A DNA stretch of 64,000 nucleotides from Massilibacteroides sp. (GCF_028705895.1 NZ_JAQWCQ010000002.1:1-64000), one strand, 5' to 3'. Positions 10,560 to 21,830 are shown, counted from the first letter of the stretch. The notes: generated by a model from the letters alone, not told the origin. Program-made: numbers and translations.

Positions 10560-11807
10560 ATGGCGGTAATAAAACCATTTAAAGGGATTAGACCACCTGT
10601 GGATTTAGTTGAGCAGGTGGCTTCTCGTCCATACGATGTGCTAAACTCAGAAGAAGCGCGCGAAGAAGCAAAGGGAAATGAAAAATCCTTGTATAGAATT
10701 ATTAAGCCGGAGATTGATTTTCCGACAGGTACGGATGAACATGATCCCGCTGTGTATGAAAAGGCCGTAGAAAACTTTAAGTTATTTCAGAAAAAAGGCT
10801 GGTTAGTTCAGGATCAGAAAGAGATGTATTATGTTTATGCTCAAACAATGAACGGCCATACGCAATACGGATTAGTTGTTTGTGCTTCCGTTGAAGATTA
10901 TCTCAATGGAAATATAAAGAAACATGAACTGACAAGGCGCGATAAAGAAGAAGACCGAATGAAACATGTTCGCATTAATAATGCTAATATCGAACCGGTA
11001 TTCTTTGCTTATCCGGACAATACGGAGTTGGATGGTATTGTCAAAAAATATACAGACAAAGCCCCTGAGTACGACTTTGTTGCTCCTTTAGATGGTTTCG
11101 GTCATACGTTCTGGCTTATTAATGAGGATAACGATATCAAACGTATTACAGAATTATTCGCTGCGATTCCTTCATTGTATATTGCAGACGGTCATCATCG
11201 TTCGGCGGCAGCAGCATTGGTCGGTGCAGAAAAAGCAAAACAGAACCCGAATCATCGTGGTGATGAAGAGTATAATTACTTTATGGCTGTTTGTTTCCCT
11301 GCCAGTCAGCTGACTATCATCGATTATAACCGCGTAGTGAAGGATCTGAACGGATTGTCTGATGCTGAATTCCTGTCTAAACTTTCTGCTGATTTTATTG
11401 TAGAAGAGAAAGGTGTAGAAATCTACAAACCGGCAGCACTGCATAATTTCTCACTTTACTTATCCGGTAAATGGTATTCGTTGACAGCAAAACCCGGTAC
11501 ATACAATGATAATGATCCGATCGGTGTGTTAGACGTAACGATCTCTTCAAATCTTATATTGGATGAAATACTTGGAATAAAAGATTTGCGTTCGGATAAA
11601 CGGATTGATTTTGTAGGAGGAATTCGAGGACTCGGAGAGCTAAAACGTCGTGTAGATAACGGAGAAATGAAAGTCGCTTTGGCGCTCTATCCGGTTTCCA
11701 TGAAGCAACTGATCGACATTGCAGATACCGGCAATATAATGCCTCCGAAAACCACCTGGTTTGAACCCAAATTAAGGTCAGGCTTGGTTATTCATAGTTT
11801 GGAATAG
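10560..11807 (+). CDS. DUF1015 family protein (DGHHR-containing)
   Basis: AVIKPFKGIRPPVDLVEQVASRPYDVLNSEEA; SLYIADGHHRSAAAALV. Confidence 0.9.
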   Translation: MAVIKPFKGIRPPVDLVEQVASRPYDVLNSEEAREEAKGNEKSLYRIIKPEIDFPTGTDEHDPAVYEKAVENFKLFQKKGWLVQDQKEMYYVYAQTMNGHTQYGLVVCASVEDYLNGNIKKHELTRRDKEEDRMKHVRINNANIEPVFFAYPDNTELDGIVKKYTDKAPEYDFVAPLDGFGHTFWLINEDNDIKRITELFAAIPSLYIADGHHRSAAAALVGAEKAKQNPNHRGDEEYNYFMAVCFPASQLTIIDYNRVVKDLNGLSDAEFLSKLSADFIVEEKGVEIYKPAALHNFSLYLSGKWYSLTAKPGTYNDNDPIGVLDVTISSNLILDEILGIKDLRSDKRIDFVGGIRGLGELKRRVDNGEMKVALALYPVSMKQLIDIADTGNIMPPKTTWFEPKLRSGLVIHSLE

Positions 11808-11820
11808 ATCTATTTTACAT

Positions 11821-11853
11821 AAAAGAGGGCAGGCAAACAACCTGCCCTTTTCA
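11821..11853 (+). terminator. Intrinsic terminator after the serC-serA-DUF1015 operon
   Basis: GGGCAGG-caaacaa-CCTGCCC followed by TTTTC. Confidence 0.75.
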
Positions 11854-11869
11854 TTAAACACAAATAATA

Positions 11870-12502
11870 ATGGCGGAGATTAAAAATATCGTATTTGATT
11901 TAGGCGGTGTGATCATTGATTTGGATAGAGAATGTTCTGTAAGGCGTTTTAGGGAGTTGGGGGTTGATAATGTCGAGGAAATGCTTGACCCTTACGAACA
12001 GAGAGGCCTTTTCTTAGGTTTTGAAAACGGATCCGTAAGTCTGGAAGAGTTTCGGTCGCAATTAAGCGAAATGATTGGTAAGGACTTGACCGCAGAAGAT
12101 GTTGCTTATGGCTGGATGGGATTTATACAGGCTGTTCCGCAATATAAACTGGATTACATTTTGGACTTGAAAAAGAAGTATAAAGTTTATATTCTTAGCA
12201 ACACGAATCCTGTGGTATACGAGTGGGCAAAAACGTCTCGCTTCTCAGAGTCGGGACTTCCTGTTACGGCTTATTGCGAGAAGTTTTATGCTTCGTTTGA
12301 GATGAAAGTAACGAAACCTAATCCTCGTATTTTTGAATTAATGATAAAGGATTCCGGAATGATTCCTTCGGAGACGTTATTTATAGATGATGGTAAATTG
12401 AATGTTGAACAAGGAGAGCAACTTGGATTTGTTACTTATCAACCTGAAAACAAAGAAGACTGGCGGGAATCGGTTAATCGTATCTTAAAAGGTGAGGCTT
12501 AA
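11870..12502 (+). CDS. HAD family hydrolase (YihX-like subgroup)
   Basis: NIVFDLGGVIIDLDRE; VYILSNTNP; ETLFIDDGKLNVEQGEQLGF. Confidence 0.88.
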   Translation: MAEIKNIVFDLGGVIIDLDRECSVRRFRELGVDNVEEMLDPYEQRGLFLGFENGSVSLEEFRSQLSEMIGKDLTAEDVAYGWMGFIQAVPQYKLDYILDLKKKYKVYILSNTNPVVYEWAKTSRFSESGLPVTAYCEKFYASFEMKVTKPNPRIFELMIKDSGMIPSETLFIDDGKLNVEQGEQLGFVTYQPENKEDWRESVNRILKGEA

Positions 12503-13266
12503 ACAAGCGTCACCTTTATTTCTTTTTCACGAAGTTGTTCAATCATGCGGGACGGTGCGTTTTTATCCGTTATGATGTGATGCACCTTATCTATGTCGCA
12601 TATTTTACAAAACCCTCTTTTCCCGAATTTGGATGAATCCGTTAGAACTATGATTTCTTGTGAAGCATCGATCATTTGTTGATTAATGCGTGCCTCACTC
12701 ATATTGCTGGTCGTCAGTCCGTAATCCAAATCGATGCCATCAACCCCCAAAAATAATTTATTGCATGATAAACTCTCTAAAATATTATCGGCATAATGCC
12801 CGATAATTGAGACTGAGTTCTTACGCATAATTCCTCCTAACTGAATTACTTCTATGTTCGGATTATAGCATAGCGTTAACGATACTTTTACGGATGATGT
12901 AATGACTGTAATCGGAAATTCAATTGTGCTGAGAGCATCAGCCAAAGCCAATAAGGTAGTTCCCGATGCAATAATTATTTTGTCATTCTCTTCAACAAAC
13001 TGTCCGGCGACGCAGGCAATACCCGATTTTTCTTCCTGGTTCATCTTTTCCTTAACATCGATATGCCGGTCGTTAATTATAGAACTCATGCTGCTGGCAC
13101 TTCCGTGATTTCGATAAAGCATCTTTCTTCCTTCAAGGTGTTTCAGATCCTTTCGTATCGTAACTTCCGAAACGTGCAAGGCTTCGCTTAGTTCCAGAAC
13201 CTTTACGTGTCCCTTGAGCTGGATTTGTTCTAATATATATTGATGTCTTTCTGCAATACTACGCAT
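12499..13266 (-). CDS. DeoR/GlpR family transcriptional regulator
   Basis: AERHQYILEQIQLKGHVKVLELSEALHVSEVTIRKDLKHLE; divergent from glp genes. Confidence 0.9.
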   Translation of the reverse strand: MRSIAERHQYILEQIQLKGHVKVLELSEALHVSEVTIRKDLKHLEGRKMLYRNHGSASSMSSIINDRHIDVKEKMNQEEKSGIACVAGQFVEENDKIIIASGTTLLALADALSTIEFPITVITSSVKVSLTLCYNPNIEVIQLGGIMRKNSVSIIGHYADNILESLSCNKLFLGVDGIDLDYGLTTSNMSEARINQQMIDASQEIIVLTDSSKFGKRGFCKICDIDKVHHIITDKNAPSRMIEQLREKEIKVTLV

Positions 13267-13382
13267 GATTATATTCTTGGTGTTACGTGACGCAAAGATA
13301 TGTGATTCGTTCGGAATATATAACTAAAAGAGTGAAATGTTTTGACAGAGCTTTTTCTTTCAGTTTTTTTTGTTTTGAATAG

Positions 13383-13455
13383 TTTCGAATTCTTTCATAT
13401 TCGGTATTTATTCTTTCGTTATTGTTTTGATATTTCGAAAACATATTTATCTTTG
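13383..13455 (+). promoter_or_regulatory. Putative glp promoter (-33 TTTG, -7 TATCTTTG) with a cluster of TTTCG half-sites
   Basis: TTTG 13426-13429, 18-bp spacer, TATCTTTG 13448-13455; TTTCG near 13383, 13414 and 13433 (TTTCGAAA). Confidence 0.55.
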
Positions 13456-13508
13456 TGAATATAAATATACATGCTGTACTAAATAGTAAGACTAAACACG
13501 TAATATAA

Positions 13509-15083
13509 ATGAAAAGAGAAAATCACATCAGGAAGATCTCGGACAGTACGACCATGTGGGATATGGTGGTAGTAGGAGGTGGAGCAACAGGTATAGGTAT
13601 TGCACTTGACGCTGCTTCGCGCGGTTATAAAGTTGCTTTGCTTGAACAATCAGACTTTACGAAAGCAACATCGAGCCGGAGCACTAAACTTGTGCATGGC
13701 GGCGTGCGTTATCTGGCGCAGGGGGATGTCGGGCTTGTTGTAGAAGCTTTAAGTGAGAGGGGGCTTATGCGAAAGAACGCTCCGCACTTGGTGAAAGATC
13801 AGCGTTTTATTATCGGTTCTTACCGTTGGTGGGAGAAAGCGTTCTATACAATCGGACTGACTATGTATGATGTGTTGGCCGGGCGACGTAGTTTCGGACG
13901 TTCATTGCCGATGCGTAAGAAGGATGTTATTCGTGAAATACCCGGTATCTCTCAAAAGGGGTTGCGCGGAGGAGTTGTTTACCACGACGGACAGTTTGAT
14001 GATTCTCGTATGGGGATAAATTTGCTGCAGACTGCGGTTGAACAAGGTGCAACGGTTGTCAATTATGTTAAAGTAACAGCACTTACGAAAGATGCCAATG
14101 GCAATATATCCGGCGTGATGGCTACGGATAAATTATCCGGACAATCATTCGGTTTAAAAACCCGGTCTGTGATTAATGCAACCGGTATATTTGTGGATGA
14201 TCTGATGCAGATGGATGCACCGGAAAAAGAAAACATCGTACGCCCAAGCCAGGGAGTACACTTGGTCGTAGATAAATCCTTCTTGGGTGGTGATACTGCT
14301 ATTATGATTCCCAAAACGAGTGATGGTCGCGTGATGTTCGGGGTGCCCTGGCACAATAAGGTTGTTTTAGGTACGACCGATACGCCTATGAATGAGTTTG
14401 TTTTGGAACCTAAGGCGTTGGAAGAAGAAGTTGATTTTATACTGAAAACTTCCGGCCAGTATTTGACTAAACAACCTAAACGAGAAGATGTATTATCGGT
14501 CTTTGCCGGTTTACGTCCATTGGCAGCGCCCAAGAAATCAGCGAATGGCGAAAAGACAAAAGAAATATCGCGTAGTCACAAGATTGTTGTTTCATCGAGT
14601 GGGTTAATAACCATTACGGGTGGAAAATGGACTACTTACAGAGATATGGCGGAAGATGCTGTAAATAGAGCTATTCTTGTTTGCGGACTACCCAAAGCGC
14701 CTTGTCGCACGAAAGAAATAAAAATTCATGGCTATAAAGAAAATGTAGATCGCTCTGATTTTTCCTATGTATATGGAAGCGACTATCCTAAAATAAAAGC
14801 AATCGAAACGGAAGTTGCTGGAAATGAAGAGAAGTTACATCCGGATTATGATTACACGGTGGCCGAAGTGATTTGGGGAATACGTGAAGAGATGGCGATG
14901 ACGGTAGATGATATTTTGTCCCGCAGATTACGGGTAACTTTCTTAGATGCACGAGCTGCGATAGCGATGGCTCCTAAGGTTGCTGATATAATGATGAAAG
15001 AAATGGCGAAGACAGAAGAATGGTGTAACGAGCAGGTAAATGATTTTGTTTTGTTGGCAAAAAACTACCTCTTAGAATCTTAA
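13509..15083 (+). CDS. glpD: FAD-dependent glycerol-3-phosphate dehydrogenase
   Basis: DMVVVGGGATGIGIALDAASRGYKVALLEQSDF; TSSRSTKLVHGGVRYL; GGKWTTYRDMAEDAV. Confidence 0.93.
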   Translation: MKRENHIRKISDSTTMWDMVVVGGGATGIGIALDAASRGYKVALLEQSDFTKATSSRSTKLVHGGVRYLAQGDVGLVVEALSERGLMRKNAPHLVKDQRFIIGSYRWWEKAFYTIGLTMYDVLAGRRSFGRSLPMRKKDVIREIPGISQKGLRGGVVYHDGQFDDSRMGINLLQTAVEQGATVVNYVKVTALTKDANGNISGVMATDKLSGQSFGLKTRSVINATGIFVDDLMQMDAPEKENIVRPSQGVHLVVDKSFLGGDTAIMIPKTSDGRVMFGVPWHNKVVLGTTDTPMNEFVLEPKALEEEVDFILKTSGQYLTKQPKREDVLSVFAGLRPLAAPKKSANGEKTKEISRSHKIVVSSSGLITITGGKWTTYRDMAEDAVNRAILVCGLPKAPCRTKEIKIHGYKENVDRSDFSYVYGSDYPKIKAIETEVAGNEEKLHPDYDYTVAEVIWGIREEMAMTVDDILSRRLRVTFLDARAAIAMAPKVADIMMKEMAKTEEWCNEQVNDFVLLAKNYLLES

Positions 15084-15128
15084 TGATTGTATCTAAAGTA
15101 CAATCTGCCGAAATATTTATAATTTTGA

Positions 15129-16646
<1,518 letters not shown>

Positions 16647-16667
16647 CCCTAAATATTATTTTATCGC

Positions 16668-17363
16668 ATGGGACAAGATTTATTATTCGAATTTATCGGC
16701 ACGGCTATATTGATTTTGCTGGGAGATGGGGTCGTTGCTAATGTTATTCTGAAGGGAACAAAGGGGCATAACTCCGGCTGGATTGTTATATCCATTGCCT
16801 GGGGACTGGCTGTTTTTGTTGCAGCGTTTATCTCAGCTCCTTATTCAGGAGCACATCTGAATCCTGCTTTAACTGTGGGACTTGCGGCTGCCGGGCTGTT
16901 TCAAGGCAATGTGATTGGCTATATCGTTGCTCAGATACTCGGAGGGGTTTTGGGCGCCTGCTTGGTTTATCTGTTTTATAAACCACATTTTGATGTGGAA
17001 GAAGACAGTACTACGAAATTGGGTGTTTTCTGTACAATACCTGCTATCCGTAACTATACCTATAATTTTATAAGTGAAGTGATCGGAACGTTTCTACTTG
17101 TTTTTGGAATATTGTATGTGGCAGGGGCGGAAATATCCGGTCCTTATCCTGTGGCGCTGCTGATCGTGGCGATTGGTATGTCGTTAGGTGGAACTACCGG
17201 CTATGCTATCAACCCTGCTCGTGATCTCGGACCGCGTATAGCTCACGCTATACTTCCGATTAAAGGAAAGCGAGACAGCGACTGGGCTTATTCCTGGGTT
17301 CCTATATTAGGCCCTTTTACCGGAGCCTTATTGGCTTCCGGACTATTTTTGATTCTGAATTGA
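16668..17363 (+). CDS. glpF: MIP/aquaporin family glycerol facilitator
   Basis: Two NPA-type motifs: GAHLNPALTVG and GYAINPARDLGPR. Confidence 0.95.
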   Translation: MGQDLLFEFIGTAILILLGDGVVANVILKGTKGHNSGWIVISIAWGLAVFVAAFISAPYSGAHLNPALTVGLAAAGLFQGNVIGYIVAQILGGVLGACLVYLFYKPHFDVEEDSTTKLGVFCTIPAIRNYTYNFISEVIGTFLLVFGILYVAGAEISGPYPVALLIVAIGMSLGGTTGYAINPARDLGPRIAHAILPIKGKRDSDWAYSWVPILGPFTGALLASGLFLILN

Positions 17364-17370
17364 TCTCATA

Positions 17371-17418
17371 AAAAATATCCTCAAAGCGTTTCTTAATTAC
17401 TTTGAAGATATTTCTTTT
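17371..17418. terminator. Bidirectional terminator-like hairpin between convergent genes
   Basis: ATATCcTCAAAG ... CTTTGAaGATAT with flanking A/T runs. Confidence 0.6.
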
Positions 17419-17440
17419 ATGAAAAAGAATAACAAAGGTT

Positions 17441-18910
17441 CTATTCTTTTATGACCTTTGTCCGTTGTTCATTCCGGTAACTCGGTATTGTTCTTAGTTC
17501 CTTGAGATATTCGATCATGCTCTCTGCTGTTGTCCTGAAAAGCGACTTTCCCGGATCTTTATGATCGAAGCGATAGGCAGCAGACATGTAGCTATTCATT
17601 GCAACCAAATAGGTCTTGTTCATATCCAATGGCTCTCCCGATTCAGTAAAGAATTCAATCTCTTTTATCGAACCATCCGGATTTAATGTATATACCGATT
17701 GGATACCAGAAGGACACATGGGCGATTTAACATCCGATTTGAATGCTGAAATGTGCAGAGATTTGAGTTCCTCTCCTGTGAGATTAAATAATGTAATTTC
17801 ATTACCGAACGGATCCATTTTGTAAACATCCATTACTGTGACATTGCCTTTGTCTAAATAACCTATACGTATTCCGCCCGGATTAATTAACGCAATATCT
17901 GCATTTGTTTTAGAACGTAAGGCATCTACCATCAGATAGCCCACTTTATCAGGTGAAGAAAAATCGTCTTCGGCGACAGCGACGGTGACGTTTAATGATG
18001 GGTTGTCGTTGTATTTATCTACCATGCTACGTATGTCTGCACGTTCATTCCCTTTTTTGTTGATAGGGAGCAATTCCATGCTGCGTCCAATCACCTGTTT
18101 ATCTTTTATTGTCAACTTGATGAGCGAGATATATCTTAATTTACTCCCGGATTGCGTAATTAATATATTATTGATGTATTTTTCGTCTTTAACCGTCGTG
18201 TGTGTATGTCCTCCGATGATGAGGTCAATTGATCCCTGAGGTGCTTGTTCTGCCAATTTAACATCCCCTTCGAAGCCTACGTGACTTAATAAGATCAACG
18301 CATCACAATTGTTCTTTTTTGCCAGATCATAATAATCAGGGCAGATATTTTCCGGACGCTGGAACTGTAATCCCTCCAAATGCATCGGGTGGGAGTCGGG
18401 GATGCCCCCGCTATTGATGGATAAGAGACTGAATATCGCTAATTTGACCCCGTTATCCATAGATATAATATGATAAGGCTTTATTTTTATTCCGCTTGCC
18501 TCGTAATTGCTGACGTTGGCACAGAGATAAGGAAAGTGAGATTGTTCAGTTAAAAAAGCAAATCCTTTTTGTCCCGCGTCAAACTCATGATTTCCCACCG
18601 CTGTCACGTCAAATTTCAGGGCATTCATAAGTTCTATCATGGGTAATCCCTTGGGACTATATTGATCATTTGCCGGATTGCCGGTCTGATTATCTCCCGC
18701 AGAAAAAAGTAACAGATCCGGATAGATAGCCCGTAAACTATCCACCATAAAGCCAAAACGAGGGAAATTATCTATATTGGCATGGATATCATTAACCGCA
18801 AGTATTTCTACTGTTTGATTTTCACTCTCTTTGGCAACTGTTTTTTTGCTTGTCTTACAACTGCCAAAGGCAATAGCCAGACCAATAAATAAAAGAATTT
18901 TACTTTTCAT
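17441..18910 (-). CDS. 5'-nucleotidase/metallophosphatase family lipoprotein
   Basis: MKSKILLFIGLAIAFGSCKTS lipobox; VEILAVNDIHANIDNFPRF; GNHEFDAGQ; GGHTHT; start placed internally (ORF opens at 18985). Confidence 0.88.
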   Translation of the reverse strand: MKSKILLFIGLAIAFGSCKTSKKTVAKESENQTVEILAVNDIHANIDNFPRFGFMVDSLRAIYPDLLLFSAGDNQTGNPANDQYSPKGLPMIELMNALKFDVTAVGNHEFDAGQKGFAFLTEQSHFPYLCANVSNYEASGIKIKPYHIISMDNGVKLAIFSLLSINSGGIPDSHPMHLEGLQFQRPENICPDYYDLAKKNNCDALILLSHVGFEGDVKLAEQAPQGSIDLIIGGHTHTTVKDEKYINNILITQSGSKLRYISLIKLTIKDKQVIGRSMELLPINKKGNERADIRSMVDKYNDNPSLNVTVAVAEDDFSSPDKVGYLMVDALRSKTNADIALINPGGIRIGYLDKGNVTVMDVYKMDPFGNEITLFNLTGEELKSLHISAFKSDVKSPMCPSGIQSVYTLNPDGSIKEIEFFTESGEPLDMNKTYLVAMNSYMSAAYRFDHKDPGKSLFRTTAESMIEYLKELRTIPSYRNEQRTKVIKE

Positions 18911-19115
18911 CCTCGTTTTCTTTAATAAATAACCTATCTCCCTCTGAAAGTCTGCCGTCCGCATCAAGACCATTACCGAATGCATCTTCCACGATTGGGA
19001 ATTCTGACGTAGTTTTCTTTGTTTTTAAACTATAATACAGCCGTATAGCATCAGCAACCTTTGCTCCATTAAAAATTTCAATCTCTTTTTTGTTTACAAT
19101 CACTTTCATCTTCAA
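18900..19115 (-). CDS. Small conserved-looking protein, possible beta-grasp/ThiS-like fold
   Basis: 71 aa; 11-nt overlap with the start of the nucleotidase gene; KVIVNKKEIEIFNGAKVADAIRLYY...LSEGDRLFIKE pattern. Confidence 0.5.
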   Translation of the reverse strand: MKMKVIVNKKEIEIFNGAKVADAIRLYYSLKTKKTTSEFPIVEDAFGNGLDADGRLSEGDRLFIKENEDEK

Positions 19116-19208
19116 ATTGTATAATTATTTGGGACGGTAATAATACTAAAATTATGCTACTTATTTGTGTCATTGTAAACGAAATTTTGCGAATAGTATT
19201 ACGCGAAA

Positions 19209-19246
19209 AATATAAAGGATATAATTGAAAAAATATCCTTTATATT
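19209..19246. repeat. Palindrome with 14-bp perfect arms
   Basis: AATATAAAGGATAT-aattgaaaaa-ATATCCTTTATATT. Confidence 0.8.
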
Positions 19247-19655
19247 CTTTTCTAAAATACATCATTGATTATCAGTTTATTACAAGAGTTGTTTTCGGGG
19301 ATCAGTCCGAAACCCCGGTTGTTATTACACTTGGATTATGTCGTTTTTAATGGGATTACCTCGATAAGGTAAAACGAATCATGGACAGCAAATATAAAAA
19401 AGCAAAATAAAAAACAAAATAATAGCAAAATTTGTCATTTTCAGACAAATTGTCGTCGGCTTCAATAGCGTTGTTTTAACGCGCTTTATTAAACAAAATG
19501 ACAATATATGTACCCGAAAAACAAACACTGAAAAACCGCACTTAAAACGTACGATACGGCATGCCCGTTTTTTTTGAATTATCAAAATTGAACAAAAAAA
19601 GGCAATGGATAAAATCTCCCTATTCTTTTTGGAAAAAGATTCTATTCTTTTTTTG

Positions 19656-19703
19656 AATATAAAGGATATTTTTCAGAAAATATCCTTTATATTTTCTGAA
19701 AAA
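19656..19703. repeat. Palindrome with 17-bp perfect arms and an overlapping alternative 15-bp hairpin
   Basis: AATATAAAGGATATTTT-TCAG-AAAATATCCTTTATATT (19656-19693); TTTTTCAGAAAATAT-ccttt-ATATTTTCTGAAAAA (19669-19703). Confidence 0.8.
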
Positions 19704-20023
19704 AACGGGCTGTTTTAGTCTAAATACAATATTTATTGGTCTAAAACGATGCTATAAATCAAAAAACAAGGATGGACATTTTTTCACGCGTAAGTAAAAG
19801 GCTGGAAAAAGTAGCTATTTGTCAAAATAAAACACAAGAAACCAAAACTATTCGATTGATTTTAATGTGTTGTAAATCAAGAATATGAACGATATTGATT
19901 TTGTTGGAAGCCTCTGCTCAGCGTAGTCTCTAAACCAATGTCATAAACTTAAGCTATACAGTTTGGTTTTAAGGATGAAAGCCTGCTATAGATCAGGCCT
20001 TTTTGCGGATAGTATATAACAAA

Positions 20024-20050
20024 AAAAGCAACCGATAATCGATTGCTTTT
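20024..20050 (-). terminator. Terminator downstream of the initiator tRNA
   Basis: AAAAGCAA-c-CGAT-a-ATCG-a-TTGCTTTT; T run when read on the minus strand. Confidence 0.65.
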
Positions 20051-20058
20051 CTTGATAG

Positions 20059-20130
<72 letters not shown>

Positions 20131-20281
20131 ATTTAGTTGCTGTCACCTCTGTGATTGCGAGTGCAAAGGTAAGGAATATTCTGAATGAAACAAATTAAAT
20201 GCAAGTTTTTTTTAATCTTCTTGGAAGATACAATCTTTTTTGAGTACTTTGCGCACATATTCAATCAAATTGTGCAGTATA

Positions 20282-20875
20282 ATGCCGATGACAGTTTCTA
20301 AGACACGAGATATGCTTGTTGATGTGGCCAGGCAATTATTTGCAAGGTCAGGAGTGGACAATACAACTATGAATGATATTGCACAAGCCTCGCGTAAAGG
20401 AAGACGAACCCTTTATACTTATTTTAAAAGCAAAAATGAAATATATCTGGCCGTTGTCGAATCCGAATTGGATAGACTACATAAGATGTTGCTTGAGGTA
20501 GCAGCAAAAGAATTGCCGGCTGATGAGAAACTATTGTCTTTTATTTATGCAAGGTTGGATGCTGTAAAGGCTATTGTTTTTAGAAATGGGACATTACGCG
20601 CAACTTTTTTCAGGGACATCTGGCGTGTGGAAAAAGTAAGAAAAAGTTTTGACCTGCGTGAGATTGAAATAATCAAAAGTATTCTTGCCGATGGTGTGAA
20701 GGAAGGTGTTTTCAGTATGCCCGATGTAGATATTACAGCCCTTGTACTACATCATGCATTGAAAGGACTTGAAGTTCCTTATATACGTGGGCGGATGGGG
20801 GATACGATATCACAGAGAATTAAGAGACGAGATAACGTGATGAATTTAATATTCAACGGAATAAGGATTAAGTAA
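20282..20875 (+). CDS. TetR/AcrR family transcriptional regulator
   Basis: RDMLVDVARQLFARSGVDNTTMNDIAQASRKGRRTLYTYFKSKNEIYLAV; start placed at internal MPMTVSK. Confidence 0.9.
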   Translation: MPMTVSKTRDMLVDVARQLFARSGVDNTTMNDIAQASRKGRRTLYTYFKSKNEIYLAVVESELDRLHKMLLEVAAKELPADEKLLSFIYARLDAVKAIVFRNGTLRATFFRDIWRVEKVRKSFDLREIEIIKSILADGVKEGVFSMPDVDITALVLHHALKGLEVPYIRGRMGDTISQRIKRRDNVMNLIFNGIRIK

Positions 20876-20885
20876 AGATATTAGG

Positions 20886-21830
20886 ATGTTTATTAACGCA
20901 ACTGGGTATTATGTGCCTGAAGAGAGGGTACACAATCAACACTTCCTTAATTTAAATGGCTTAACAAGTGAGTGGATTGAACAAAGAACGGGGATAATGA
21001 CCCGTTCGAAGGCGAGAGAGGATGAGAATATTAATACGATGGGATTAGAGGCGATCAGAAATGCGATCCCGAATTTACCTTATGATATAAAAGAGGTGGA
21101 TTTGATTATTTCTGCGTCGTATTCTCCTTATGATACAGTAGCGACCGGTGCGCATGTGTCTCAACGAGAATTTTCTATTGAAAATGCTAAGGCGCTGTAT
21201 CTTTCCTCAGCCTGTTCTTCTTTTGTTAATGCGCTTGAAGTGGTGGAAGGATATTTTGCTATGGGGAAAGCCTCAAAAGCATTGATTGTTTCTGCAGATA
21301 AAAATTCTGCTTATTATAATGAGACAGACCCCAAAGCGGGGCACCTATGGGGAGATGCAGCAGTGGCTTTCTTTATTTCAAAAGAACGTCAGGCTGAGAA
21401 TGAACCTCAGATTGTAGAGGTTTATACCGAAGGTCTTGGGCATATAAGTAAAGGCCCTGAAGGAGTACAGCTTCGCCCGAGAGATGGTGGTATCATGATG
21501 CCGGAAGGGAAAGATGTGTTTATTCAGGCTTGTACGTATATGCCGAAAAATGCACTTCGATTGCTGGAAAACAATGGCTATTCATTAGATGACCTGACTT
21601 ATTTGATCGGTCATCAGGCGAATATGCGTATTATGGCTAATATCGCAAAGCAGTTGAACCTGCCGGAAGAAAAGGTATTACATAATATAGAAGAATTGGG
21701 TAATACCGGTTCGGTTAGTTGTGCTTTGGTTTATGCGCAGAATACGGATAAGTATAAATCCGGAGATATAATCTGCCTGACCGTATTCGGTGGGGGATAT
21801 TCGGCCGGAGCTTGTTTGATTAAATGTTGA
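20886..21830 (+). CDS. Beta-ketoacyl-ACP synthase III-like protein
   Basis: SACSSFVNALE (Cys), LIGHQANMRIM (His), ELGNTGSVSC (Asn) catalytic triad pattern. Confidence 0.88.
   Translation: MFINATGYYVPEERVHNQHFLNLNGLTSEWIEQRTGIMTRSKAREDENINTMGLEAIRNAIPNLPYDIKEVDLIISASYSPYDTVATGAHVSQREFSIENAKALYLSSACSSFVNALEVVEGYFAMGKASKALIVSADKNSAYYNETDPKAGHLWGDAAVAFFISKERQAENEPQIVEVYTEGLGHISKGPEGVQLRPRDGGIMMPEGKDVFIQACTYMPKNALRLLENNGYSLDDLTYLIGHQANMRIMANIAKQLNLPEEKVLHNIEELGNTGSVSCALVYAQNTDKYKSGDIICLTVFGGGYSAGACLIKC

Noticed and set aside
12499-12502. Overlapping stop codons (TTAA) of convergent HAD and DeoR genes
   Set aside because: Common compact arrangement; no sign of special function.
19379-19585. Minus-strand ORF ending in a hydrophobic 19-mer (MTNFAIILFFILLFYICCP), possible type I toxin
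   Set aside because: AT-rich stretch readily gives such peptides; no clear ribosome site or antitoxin RNA identified.
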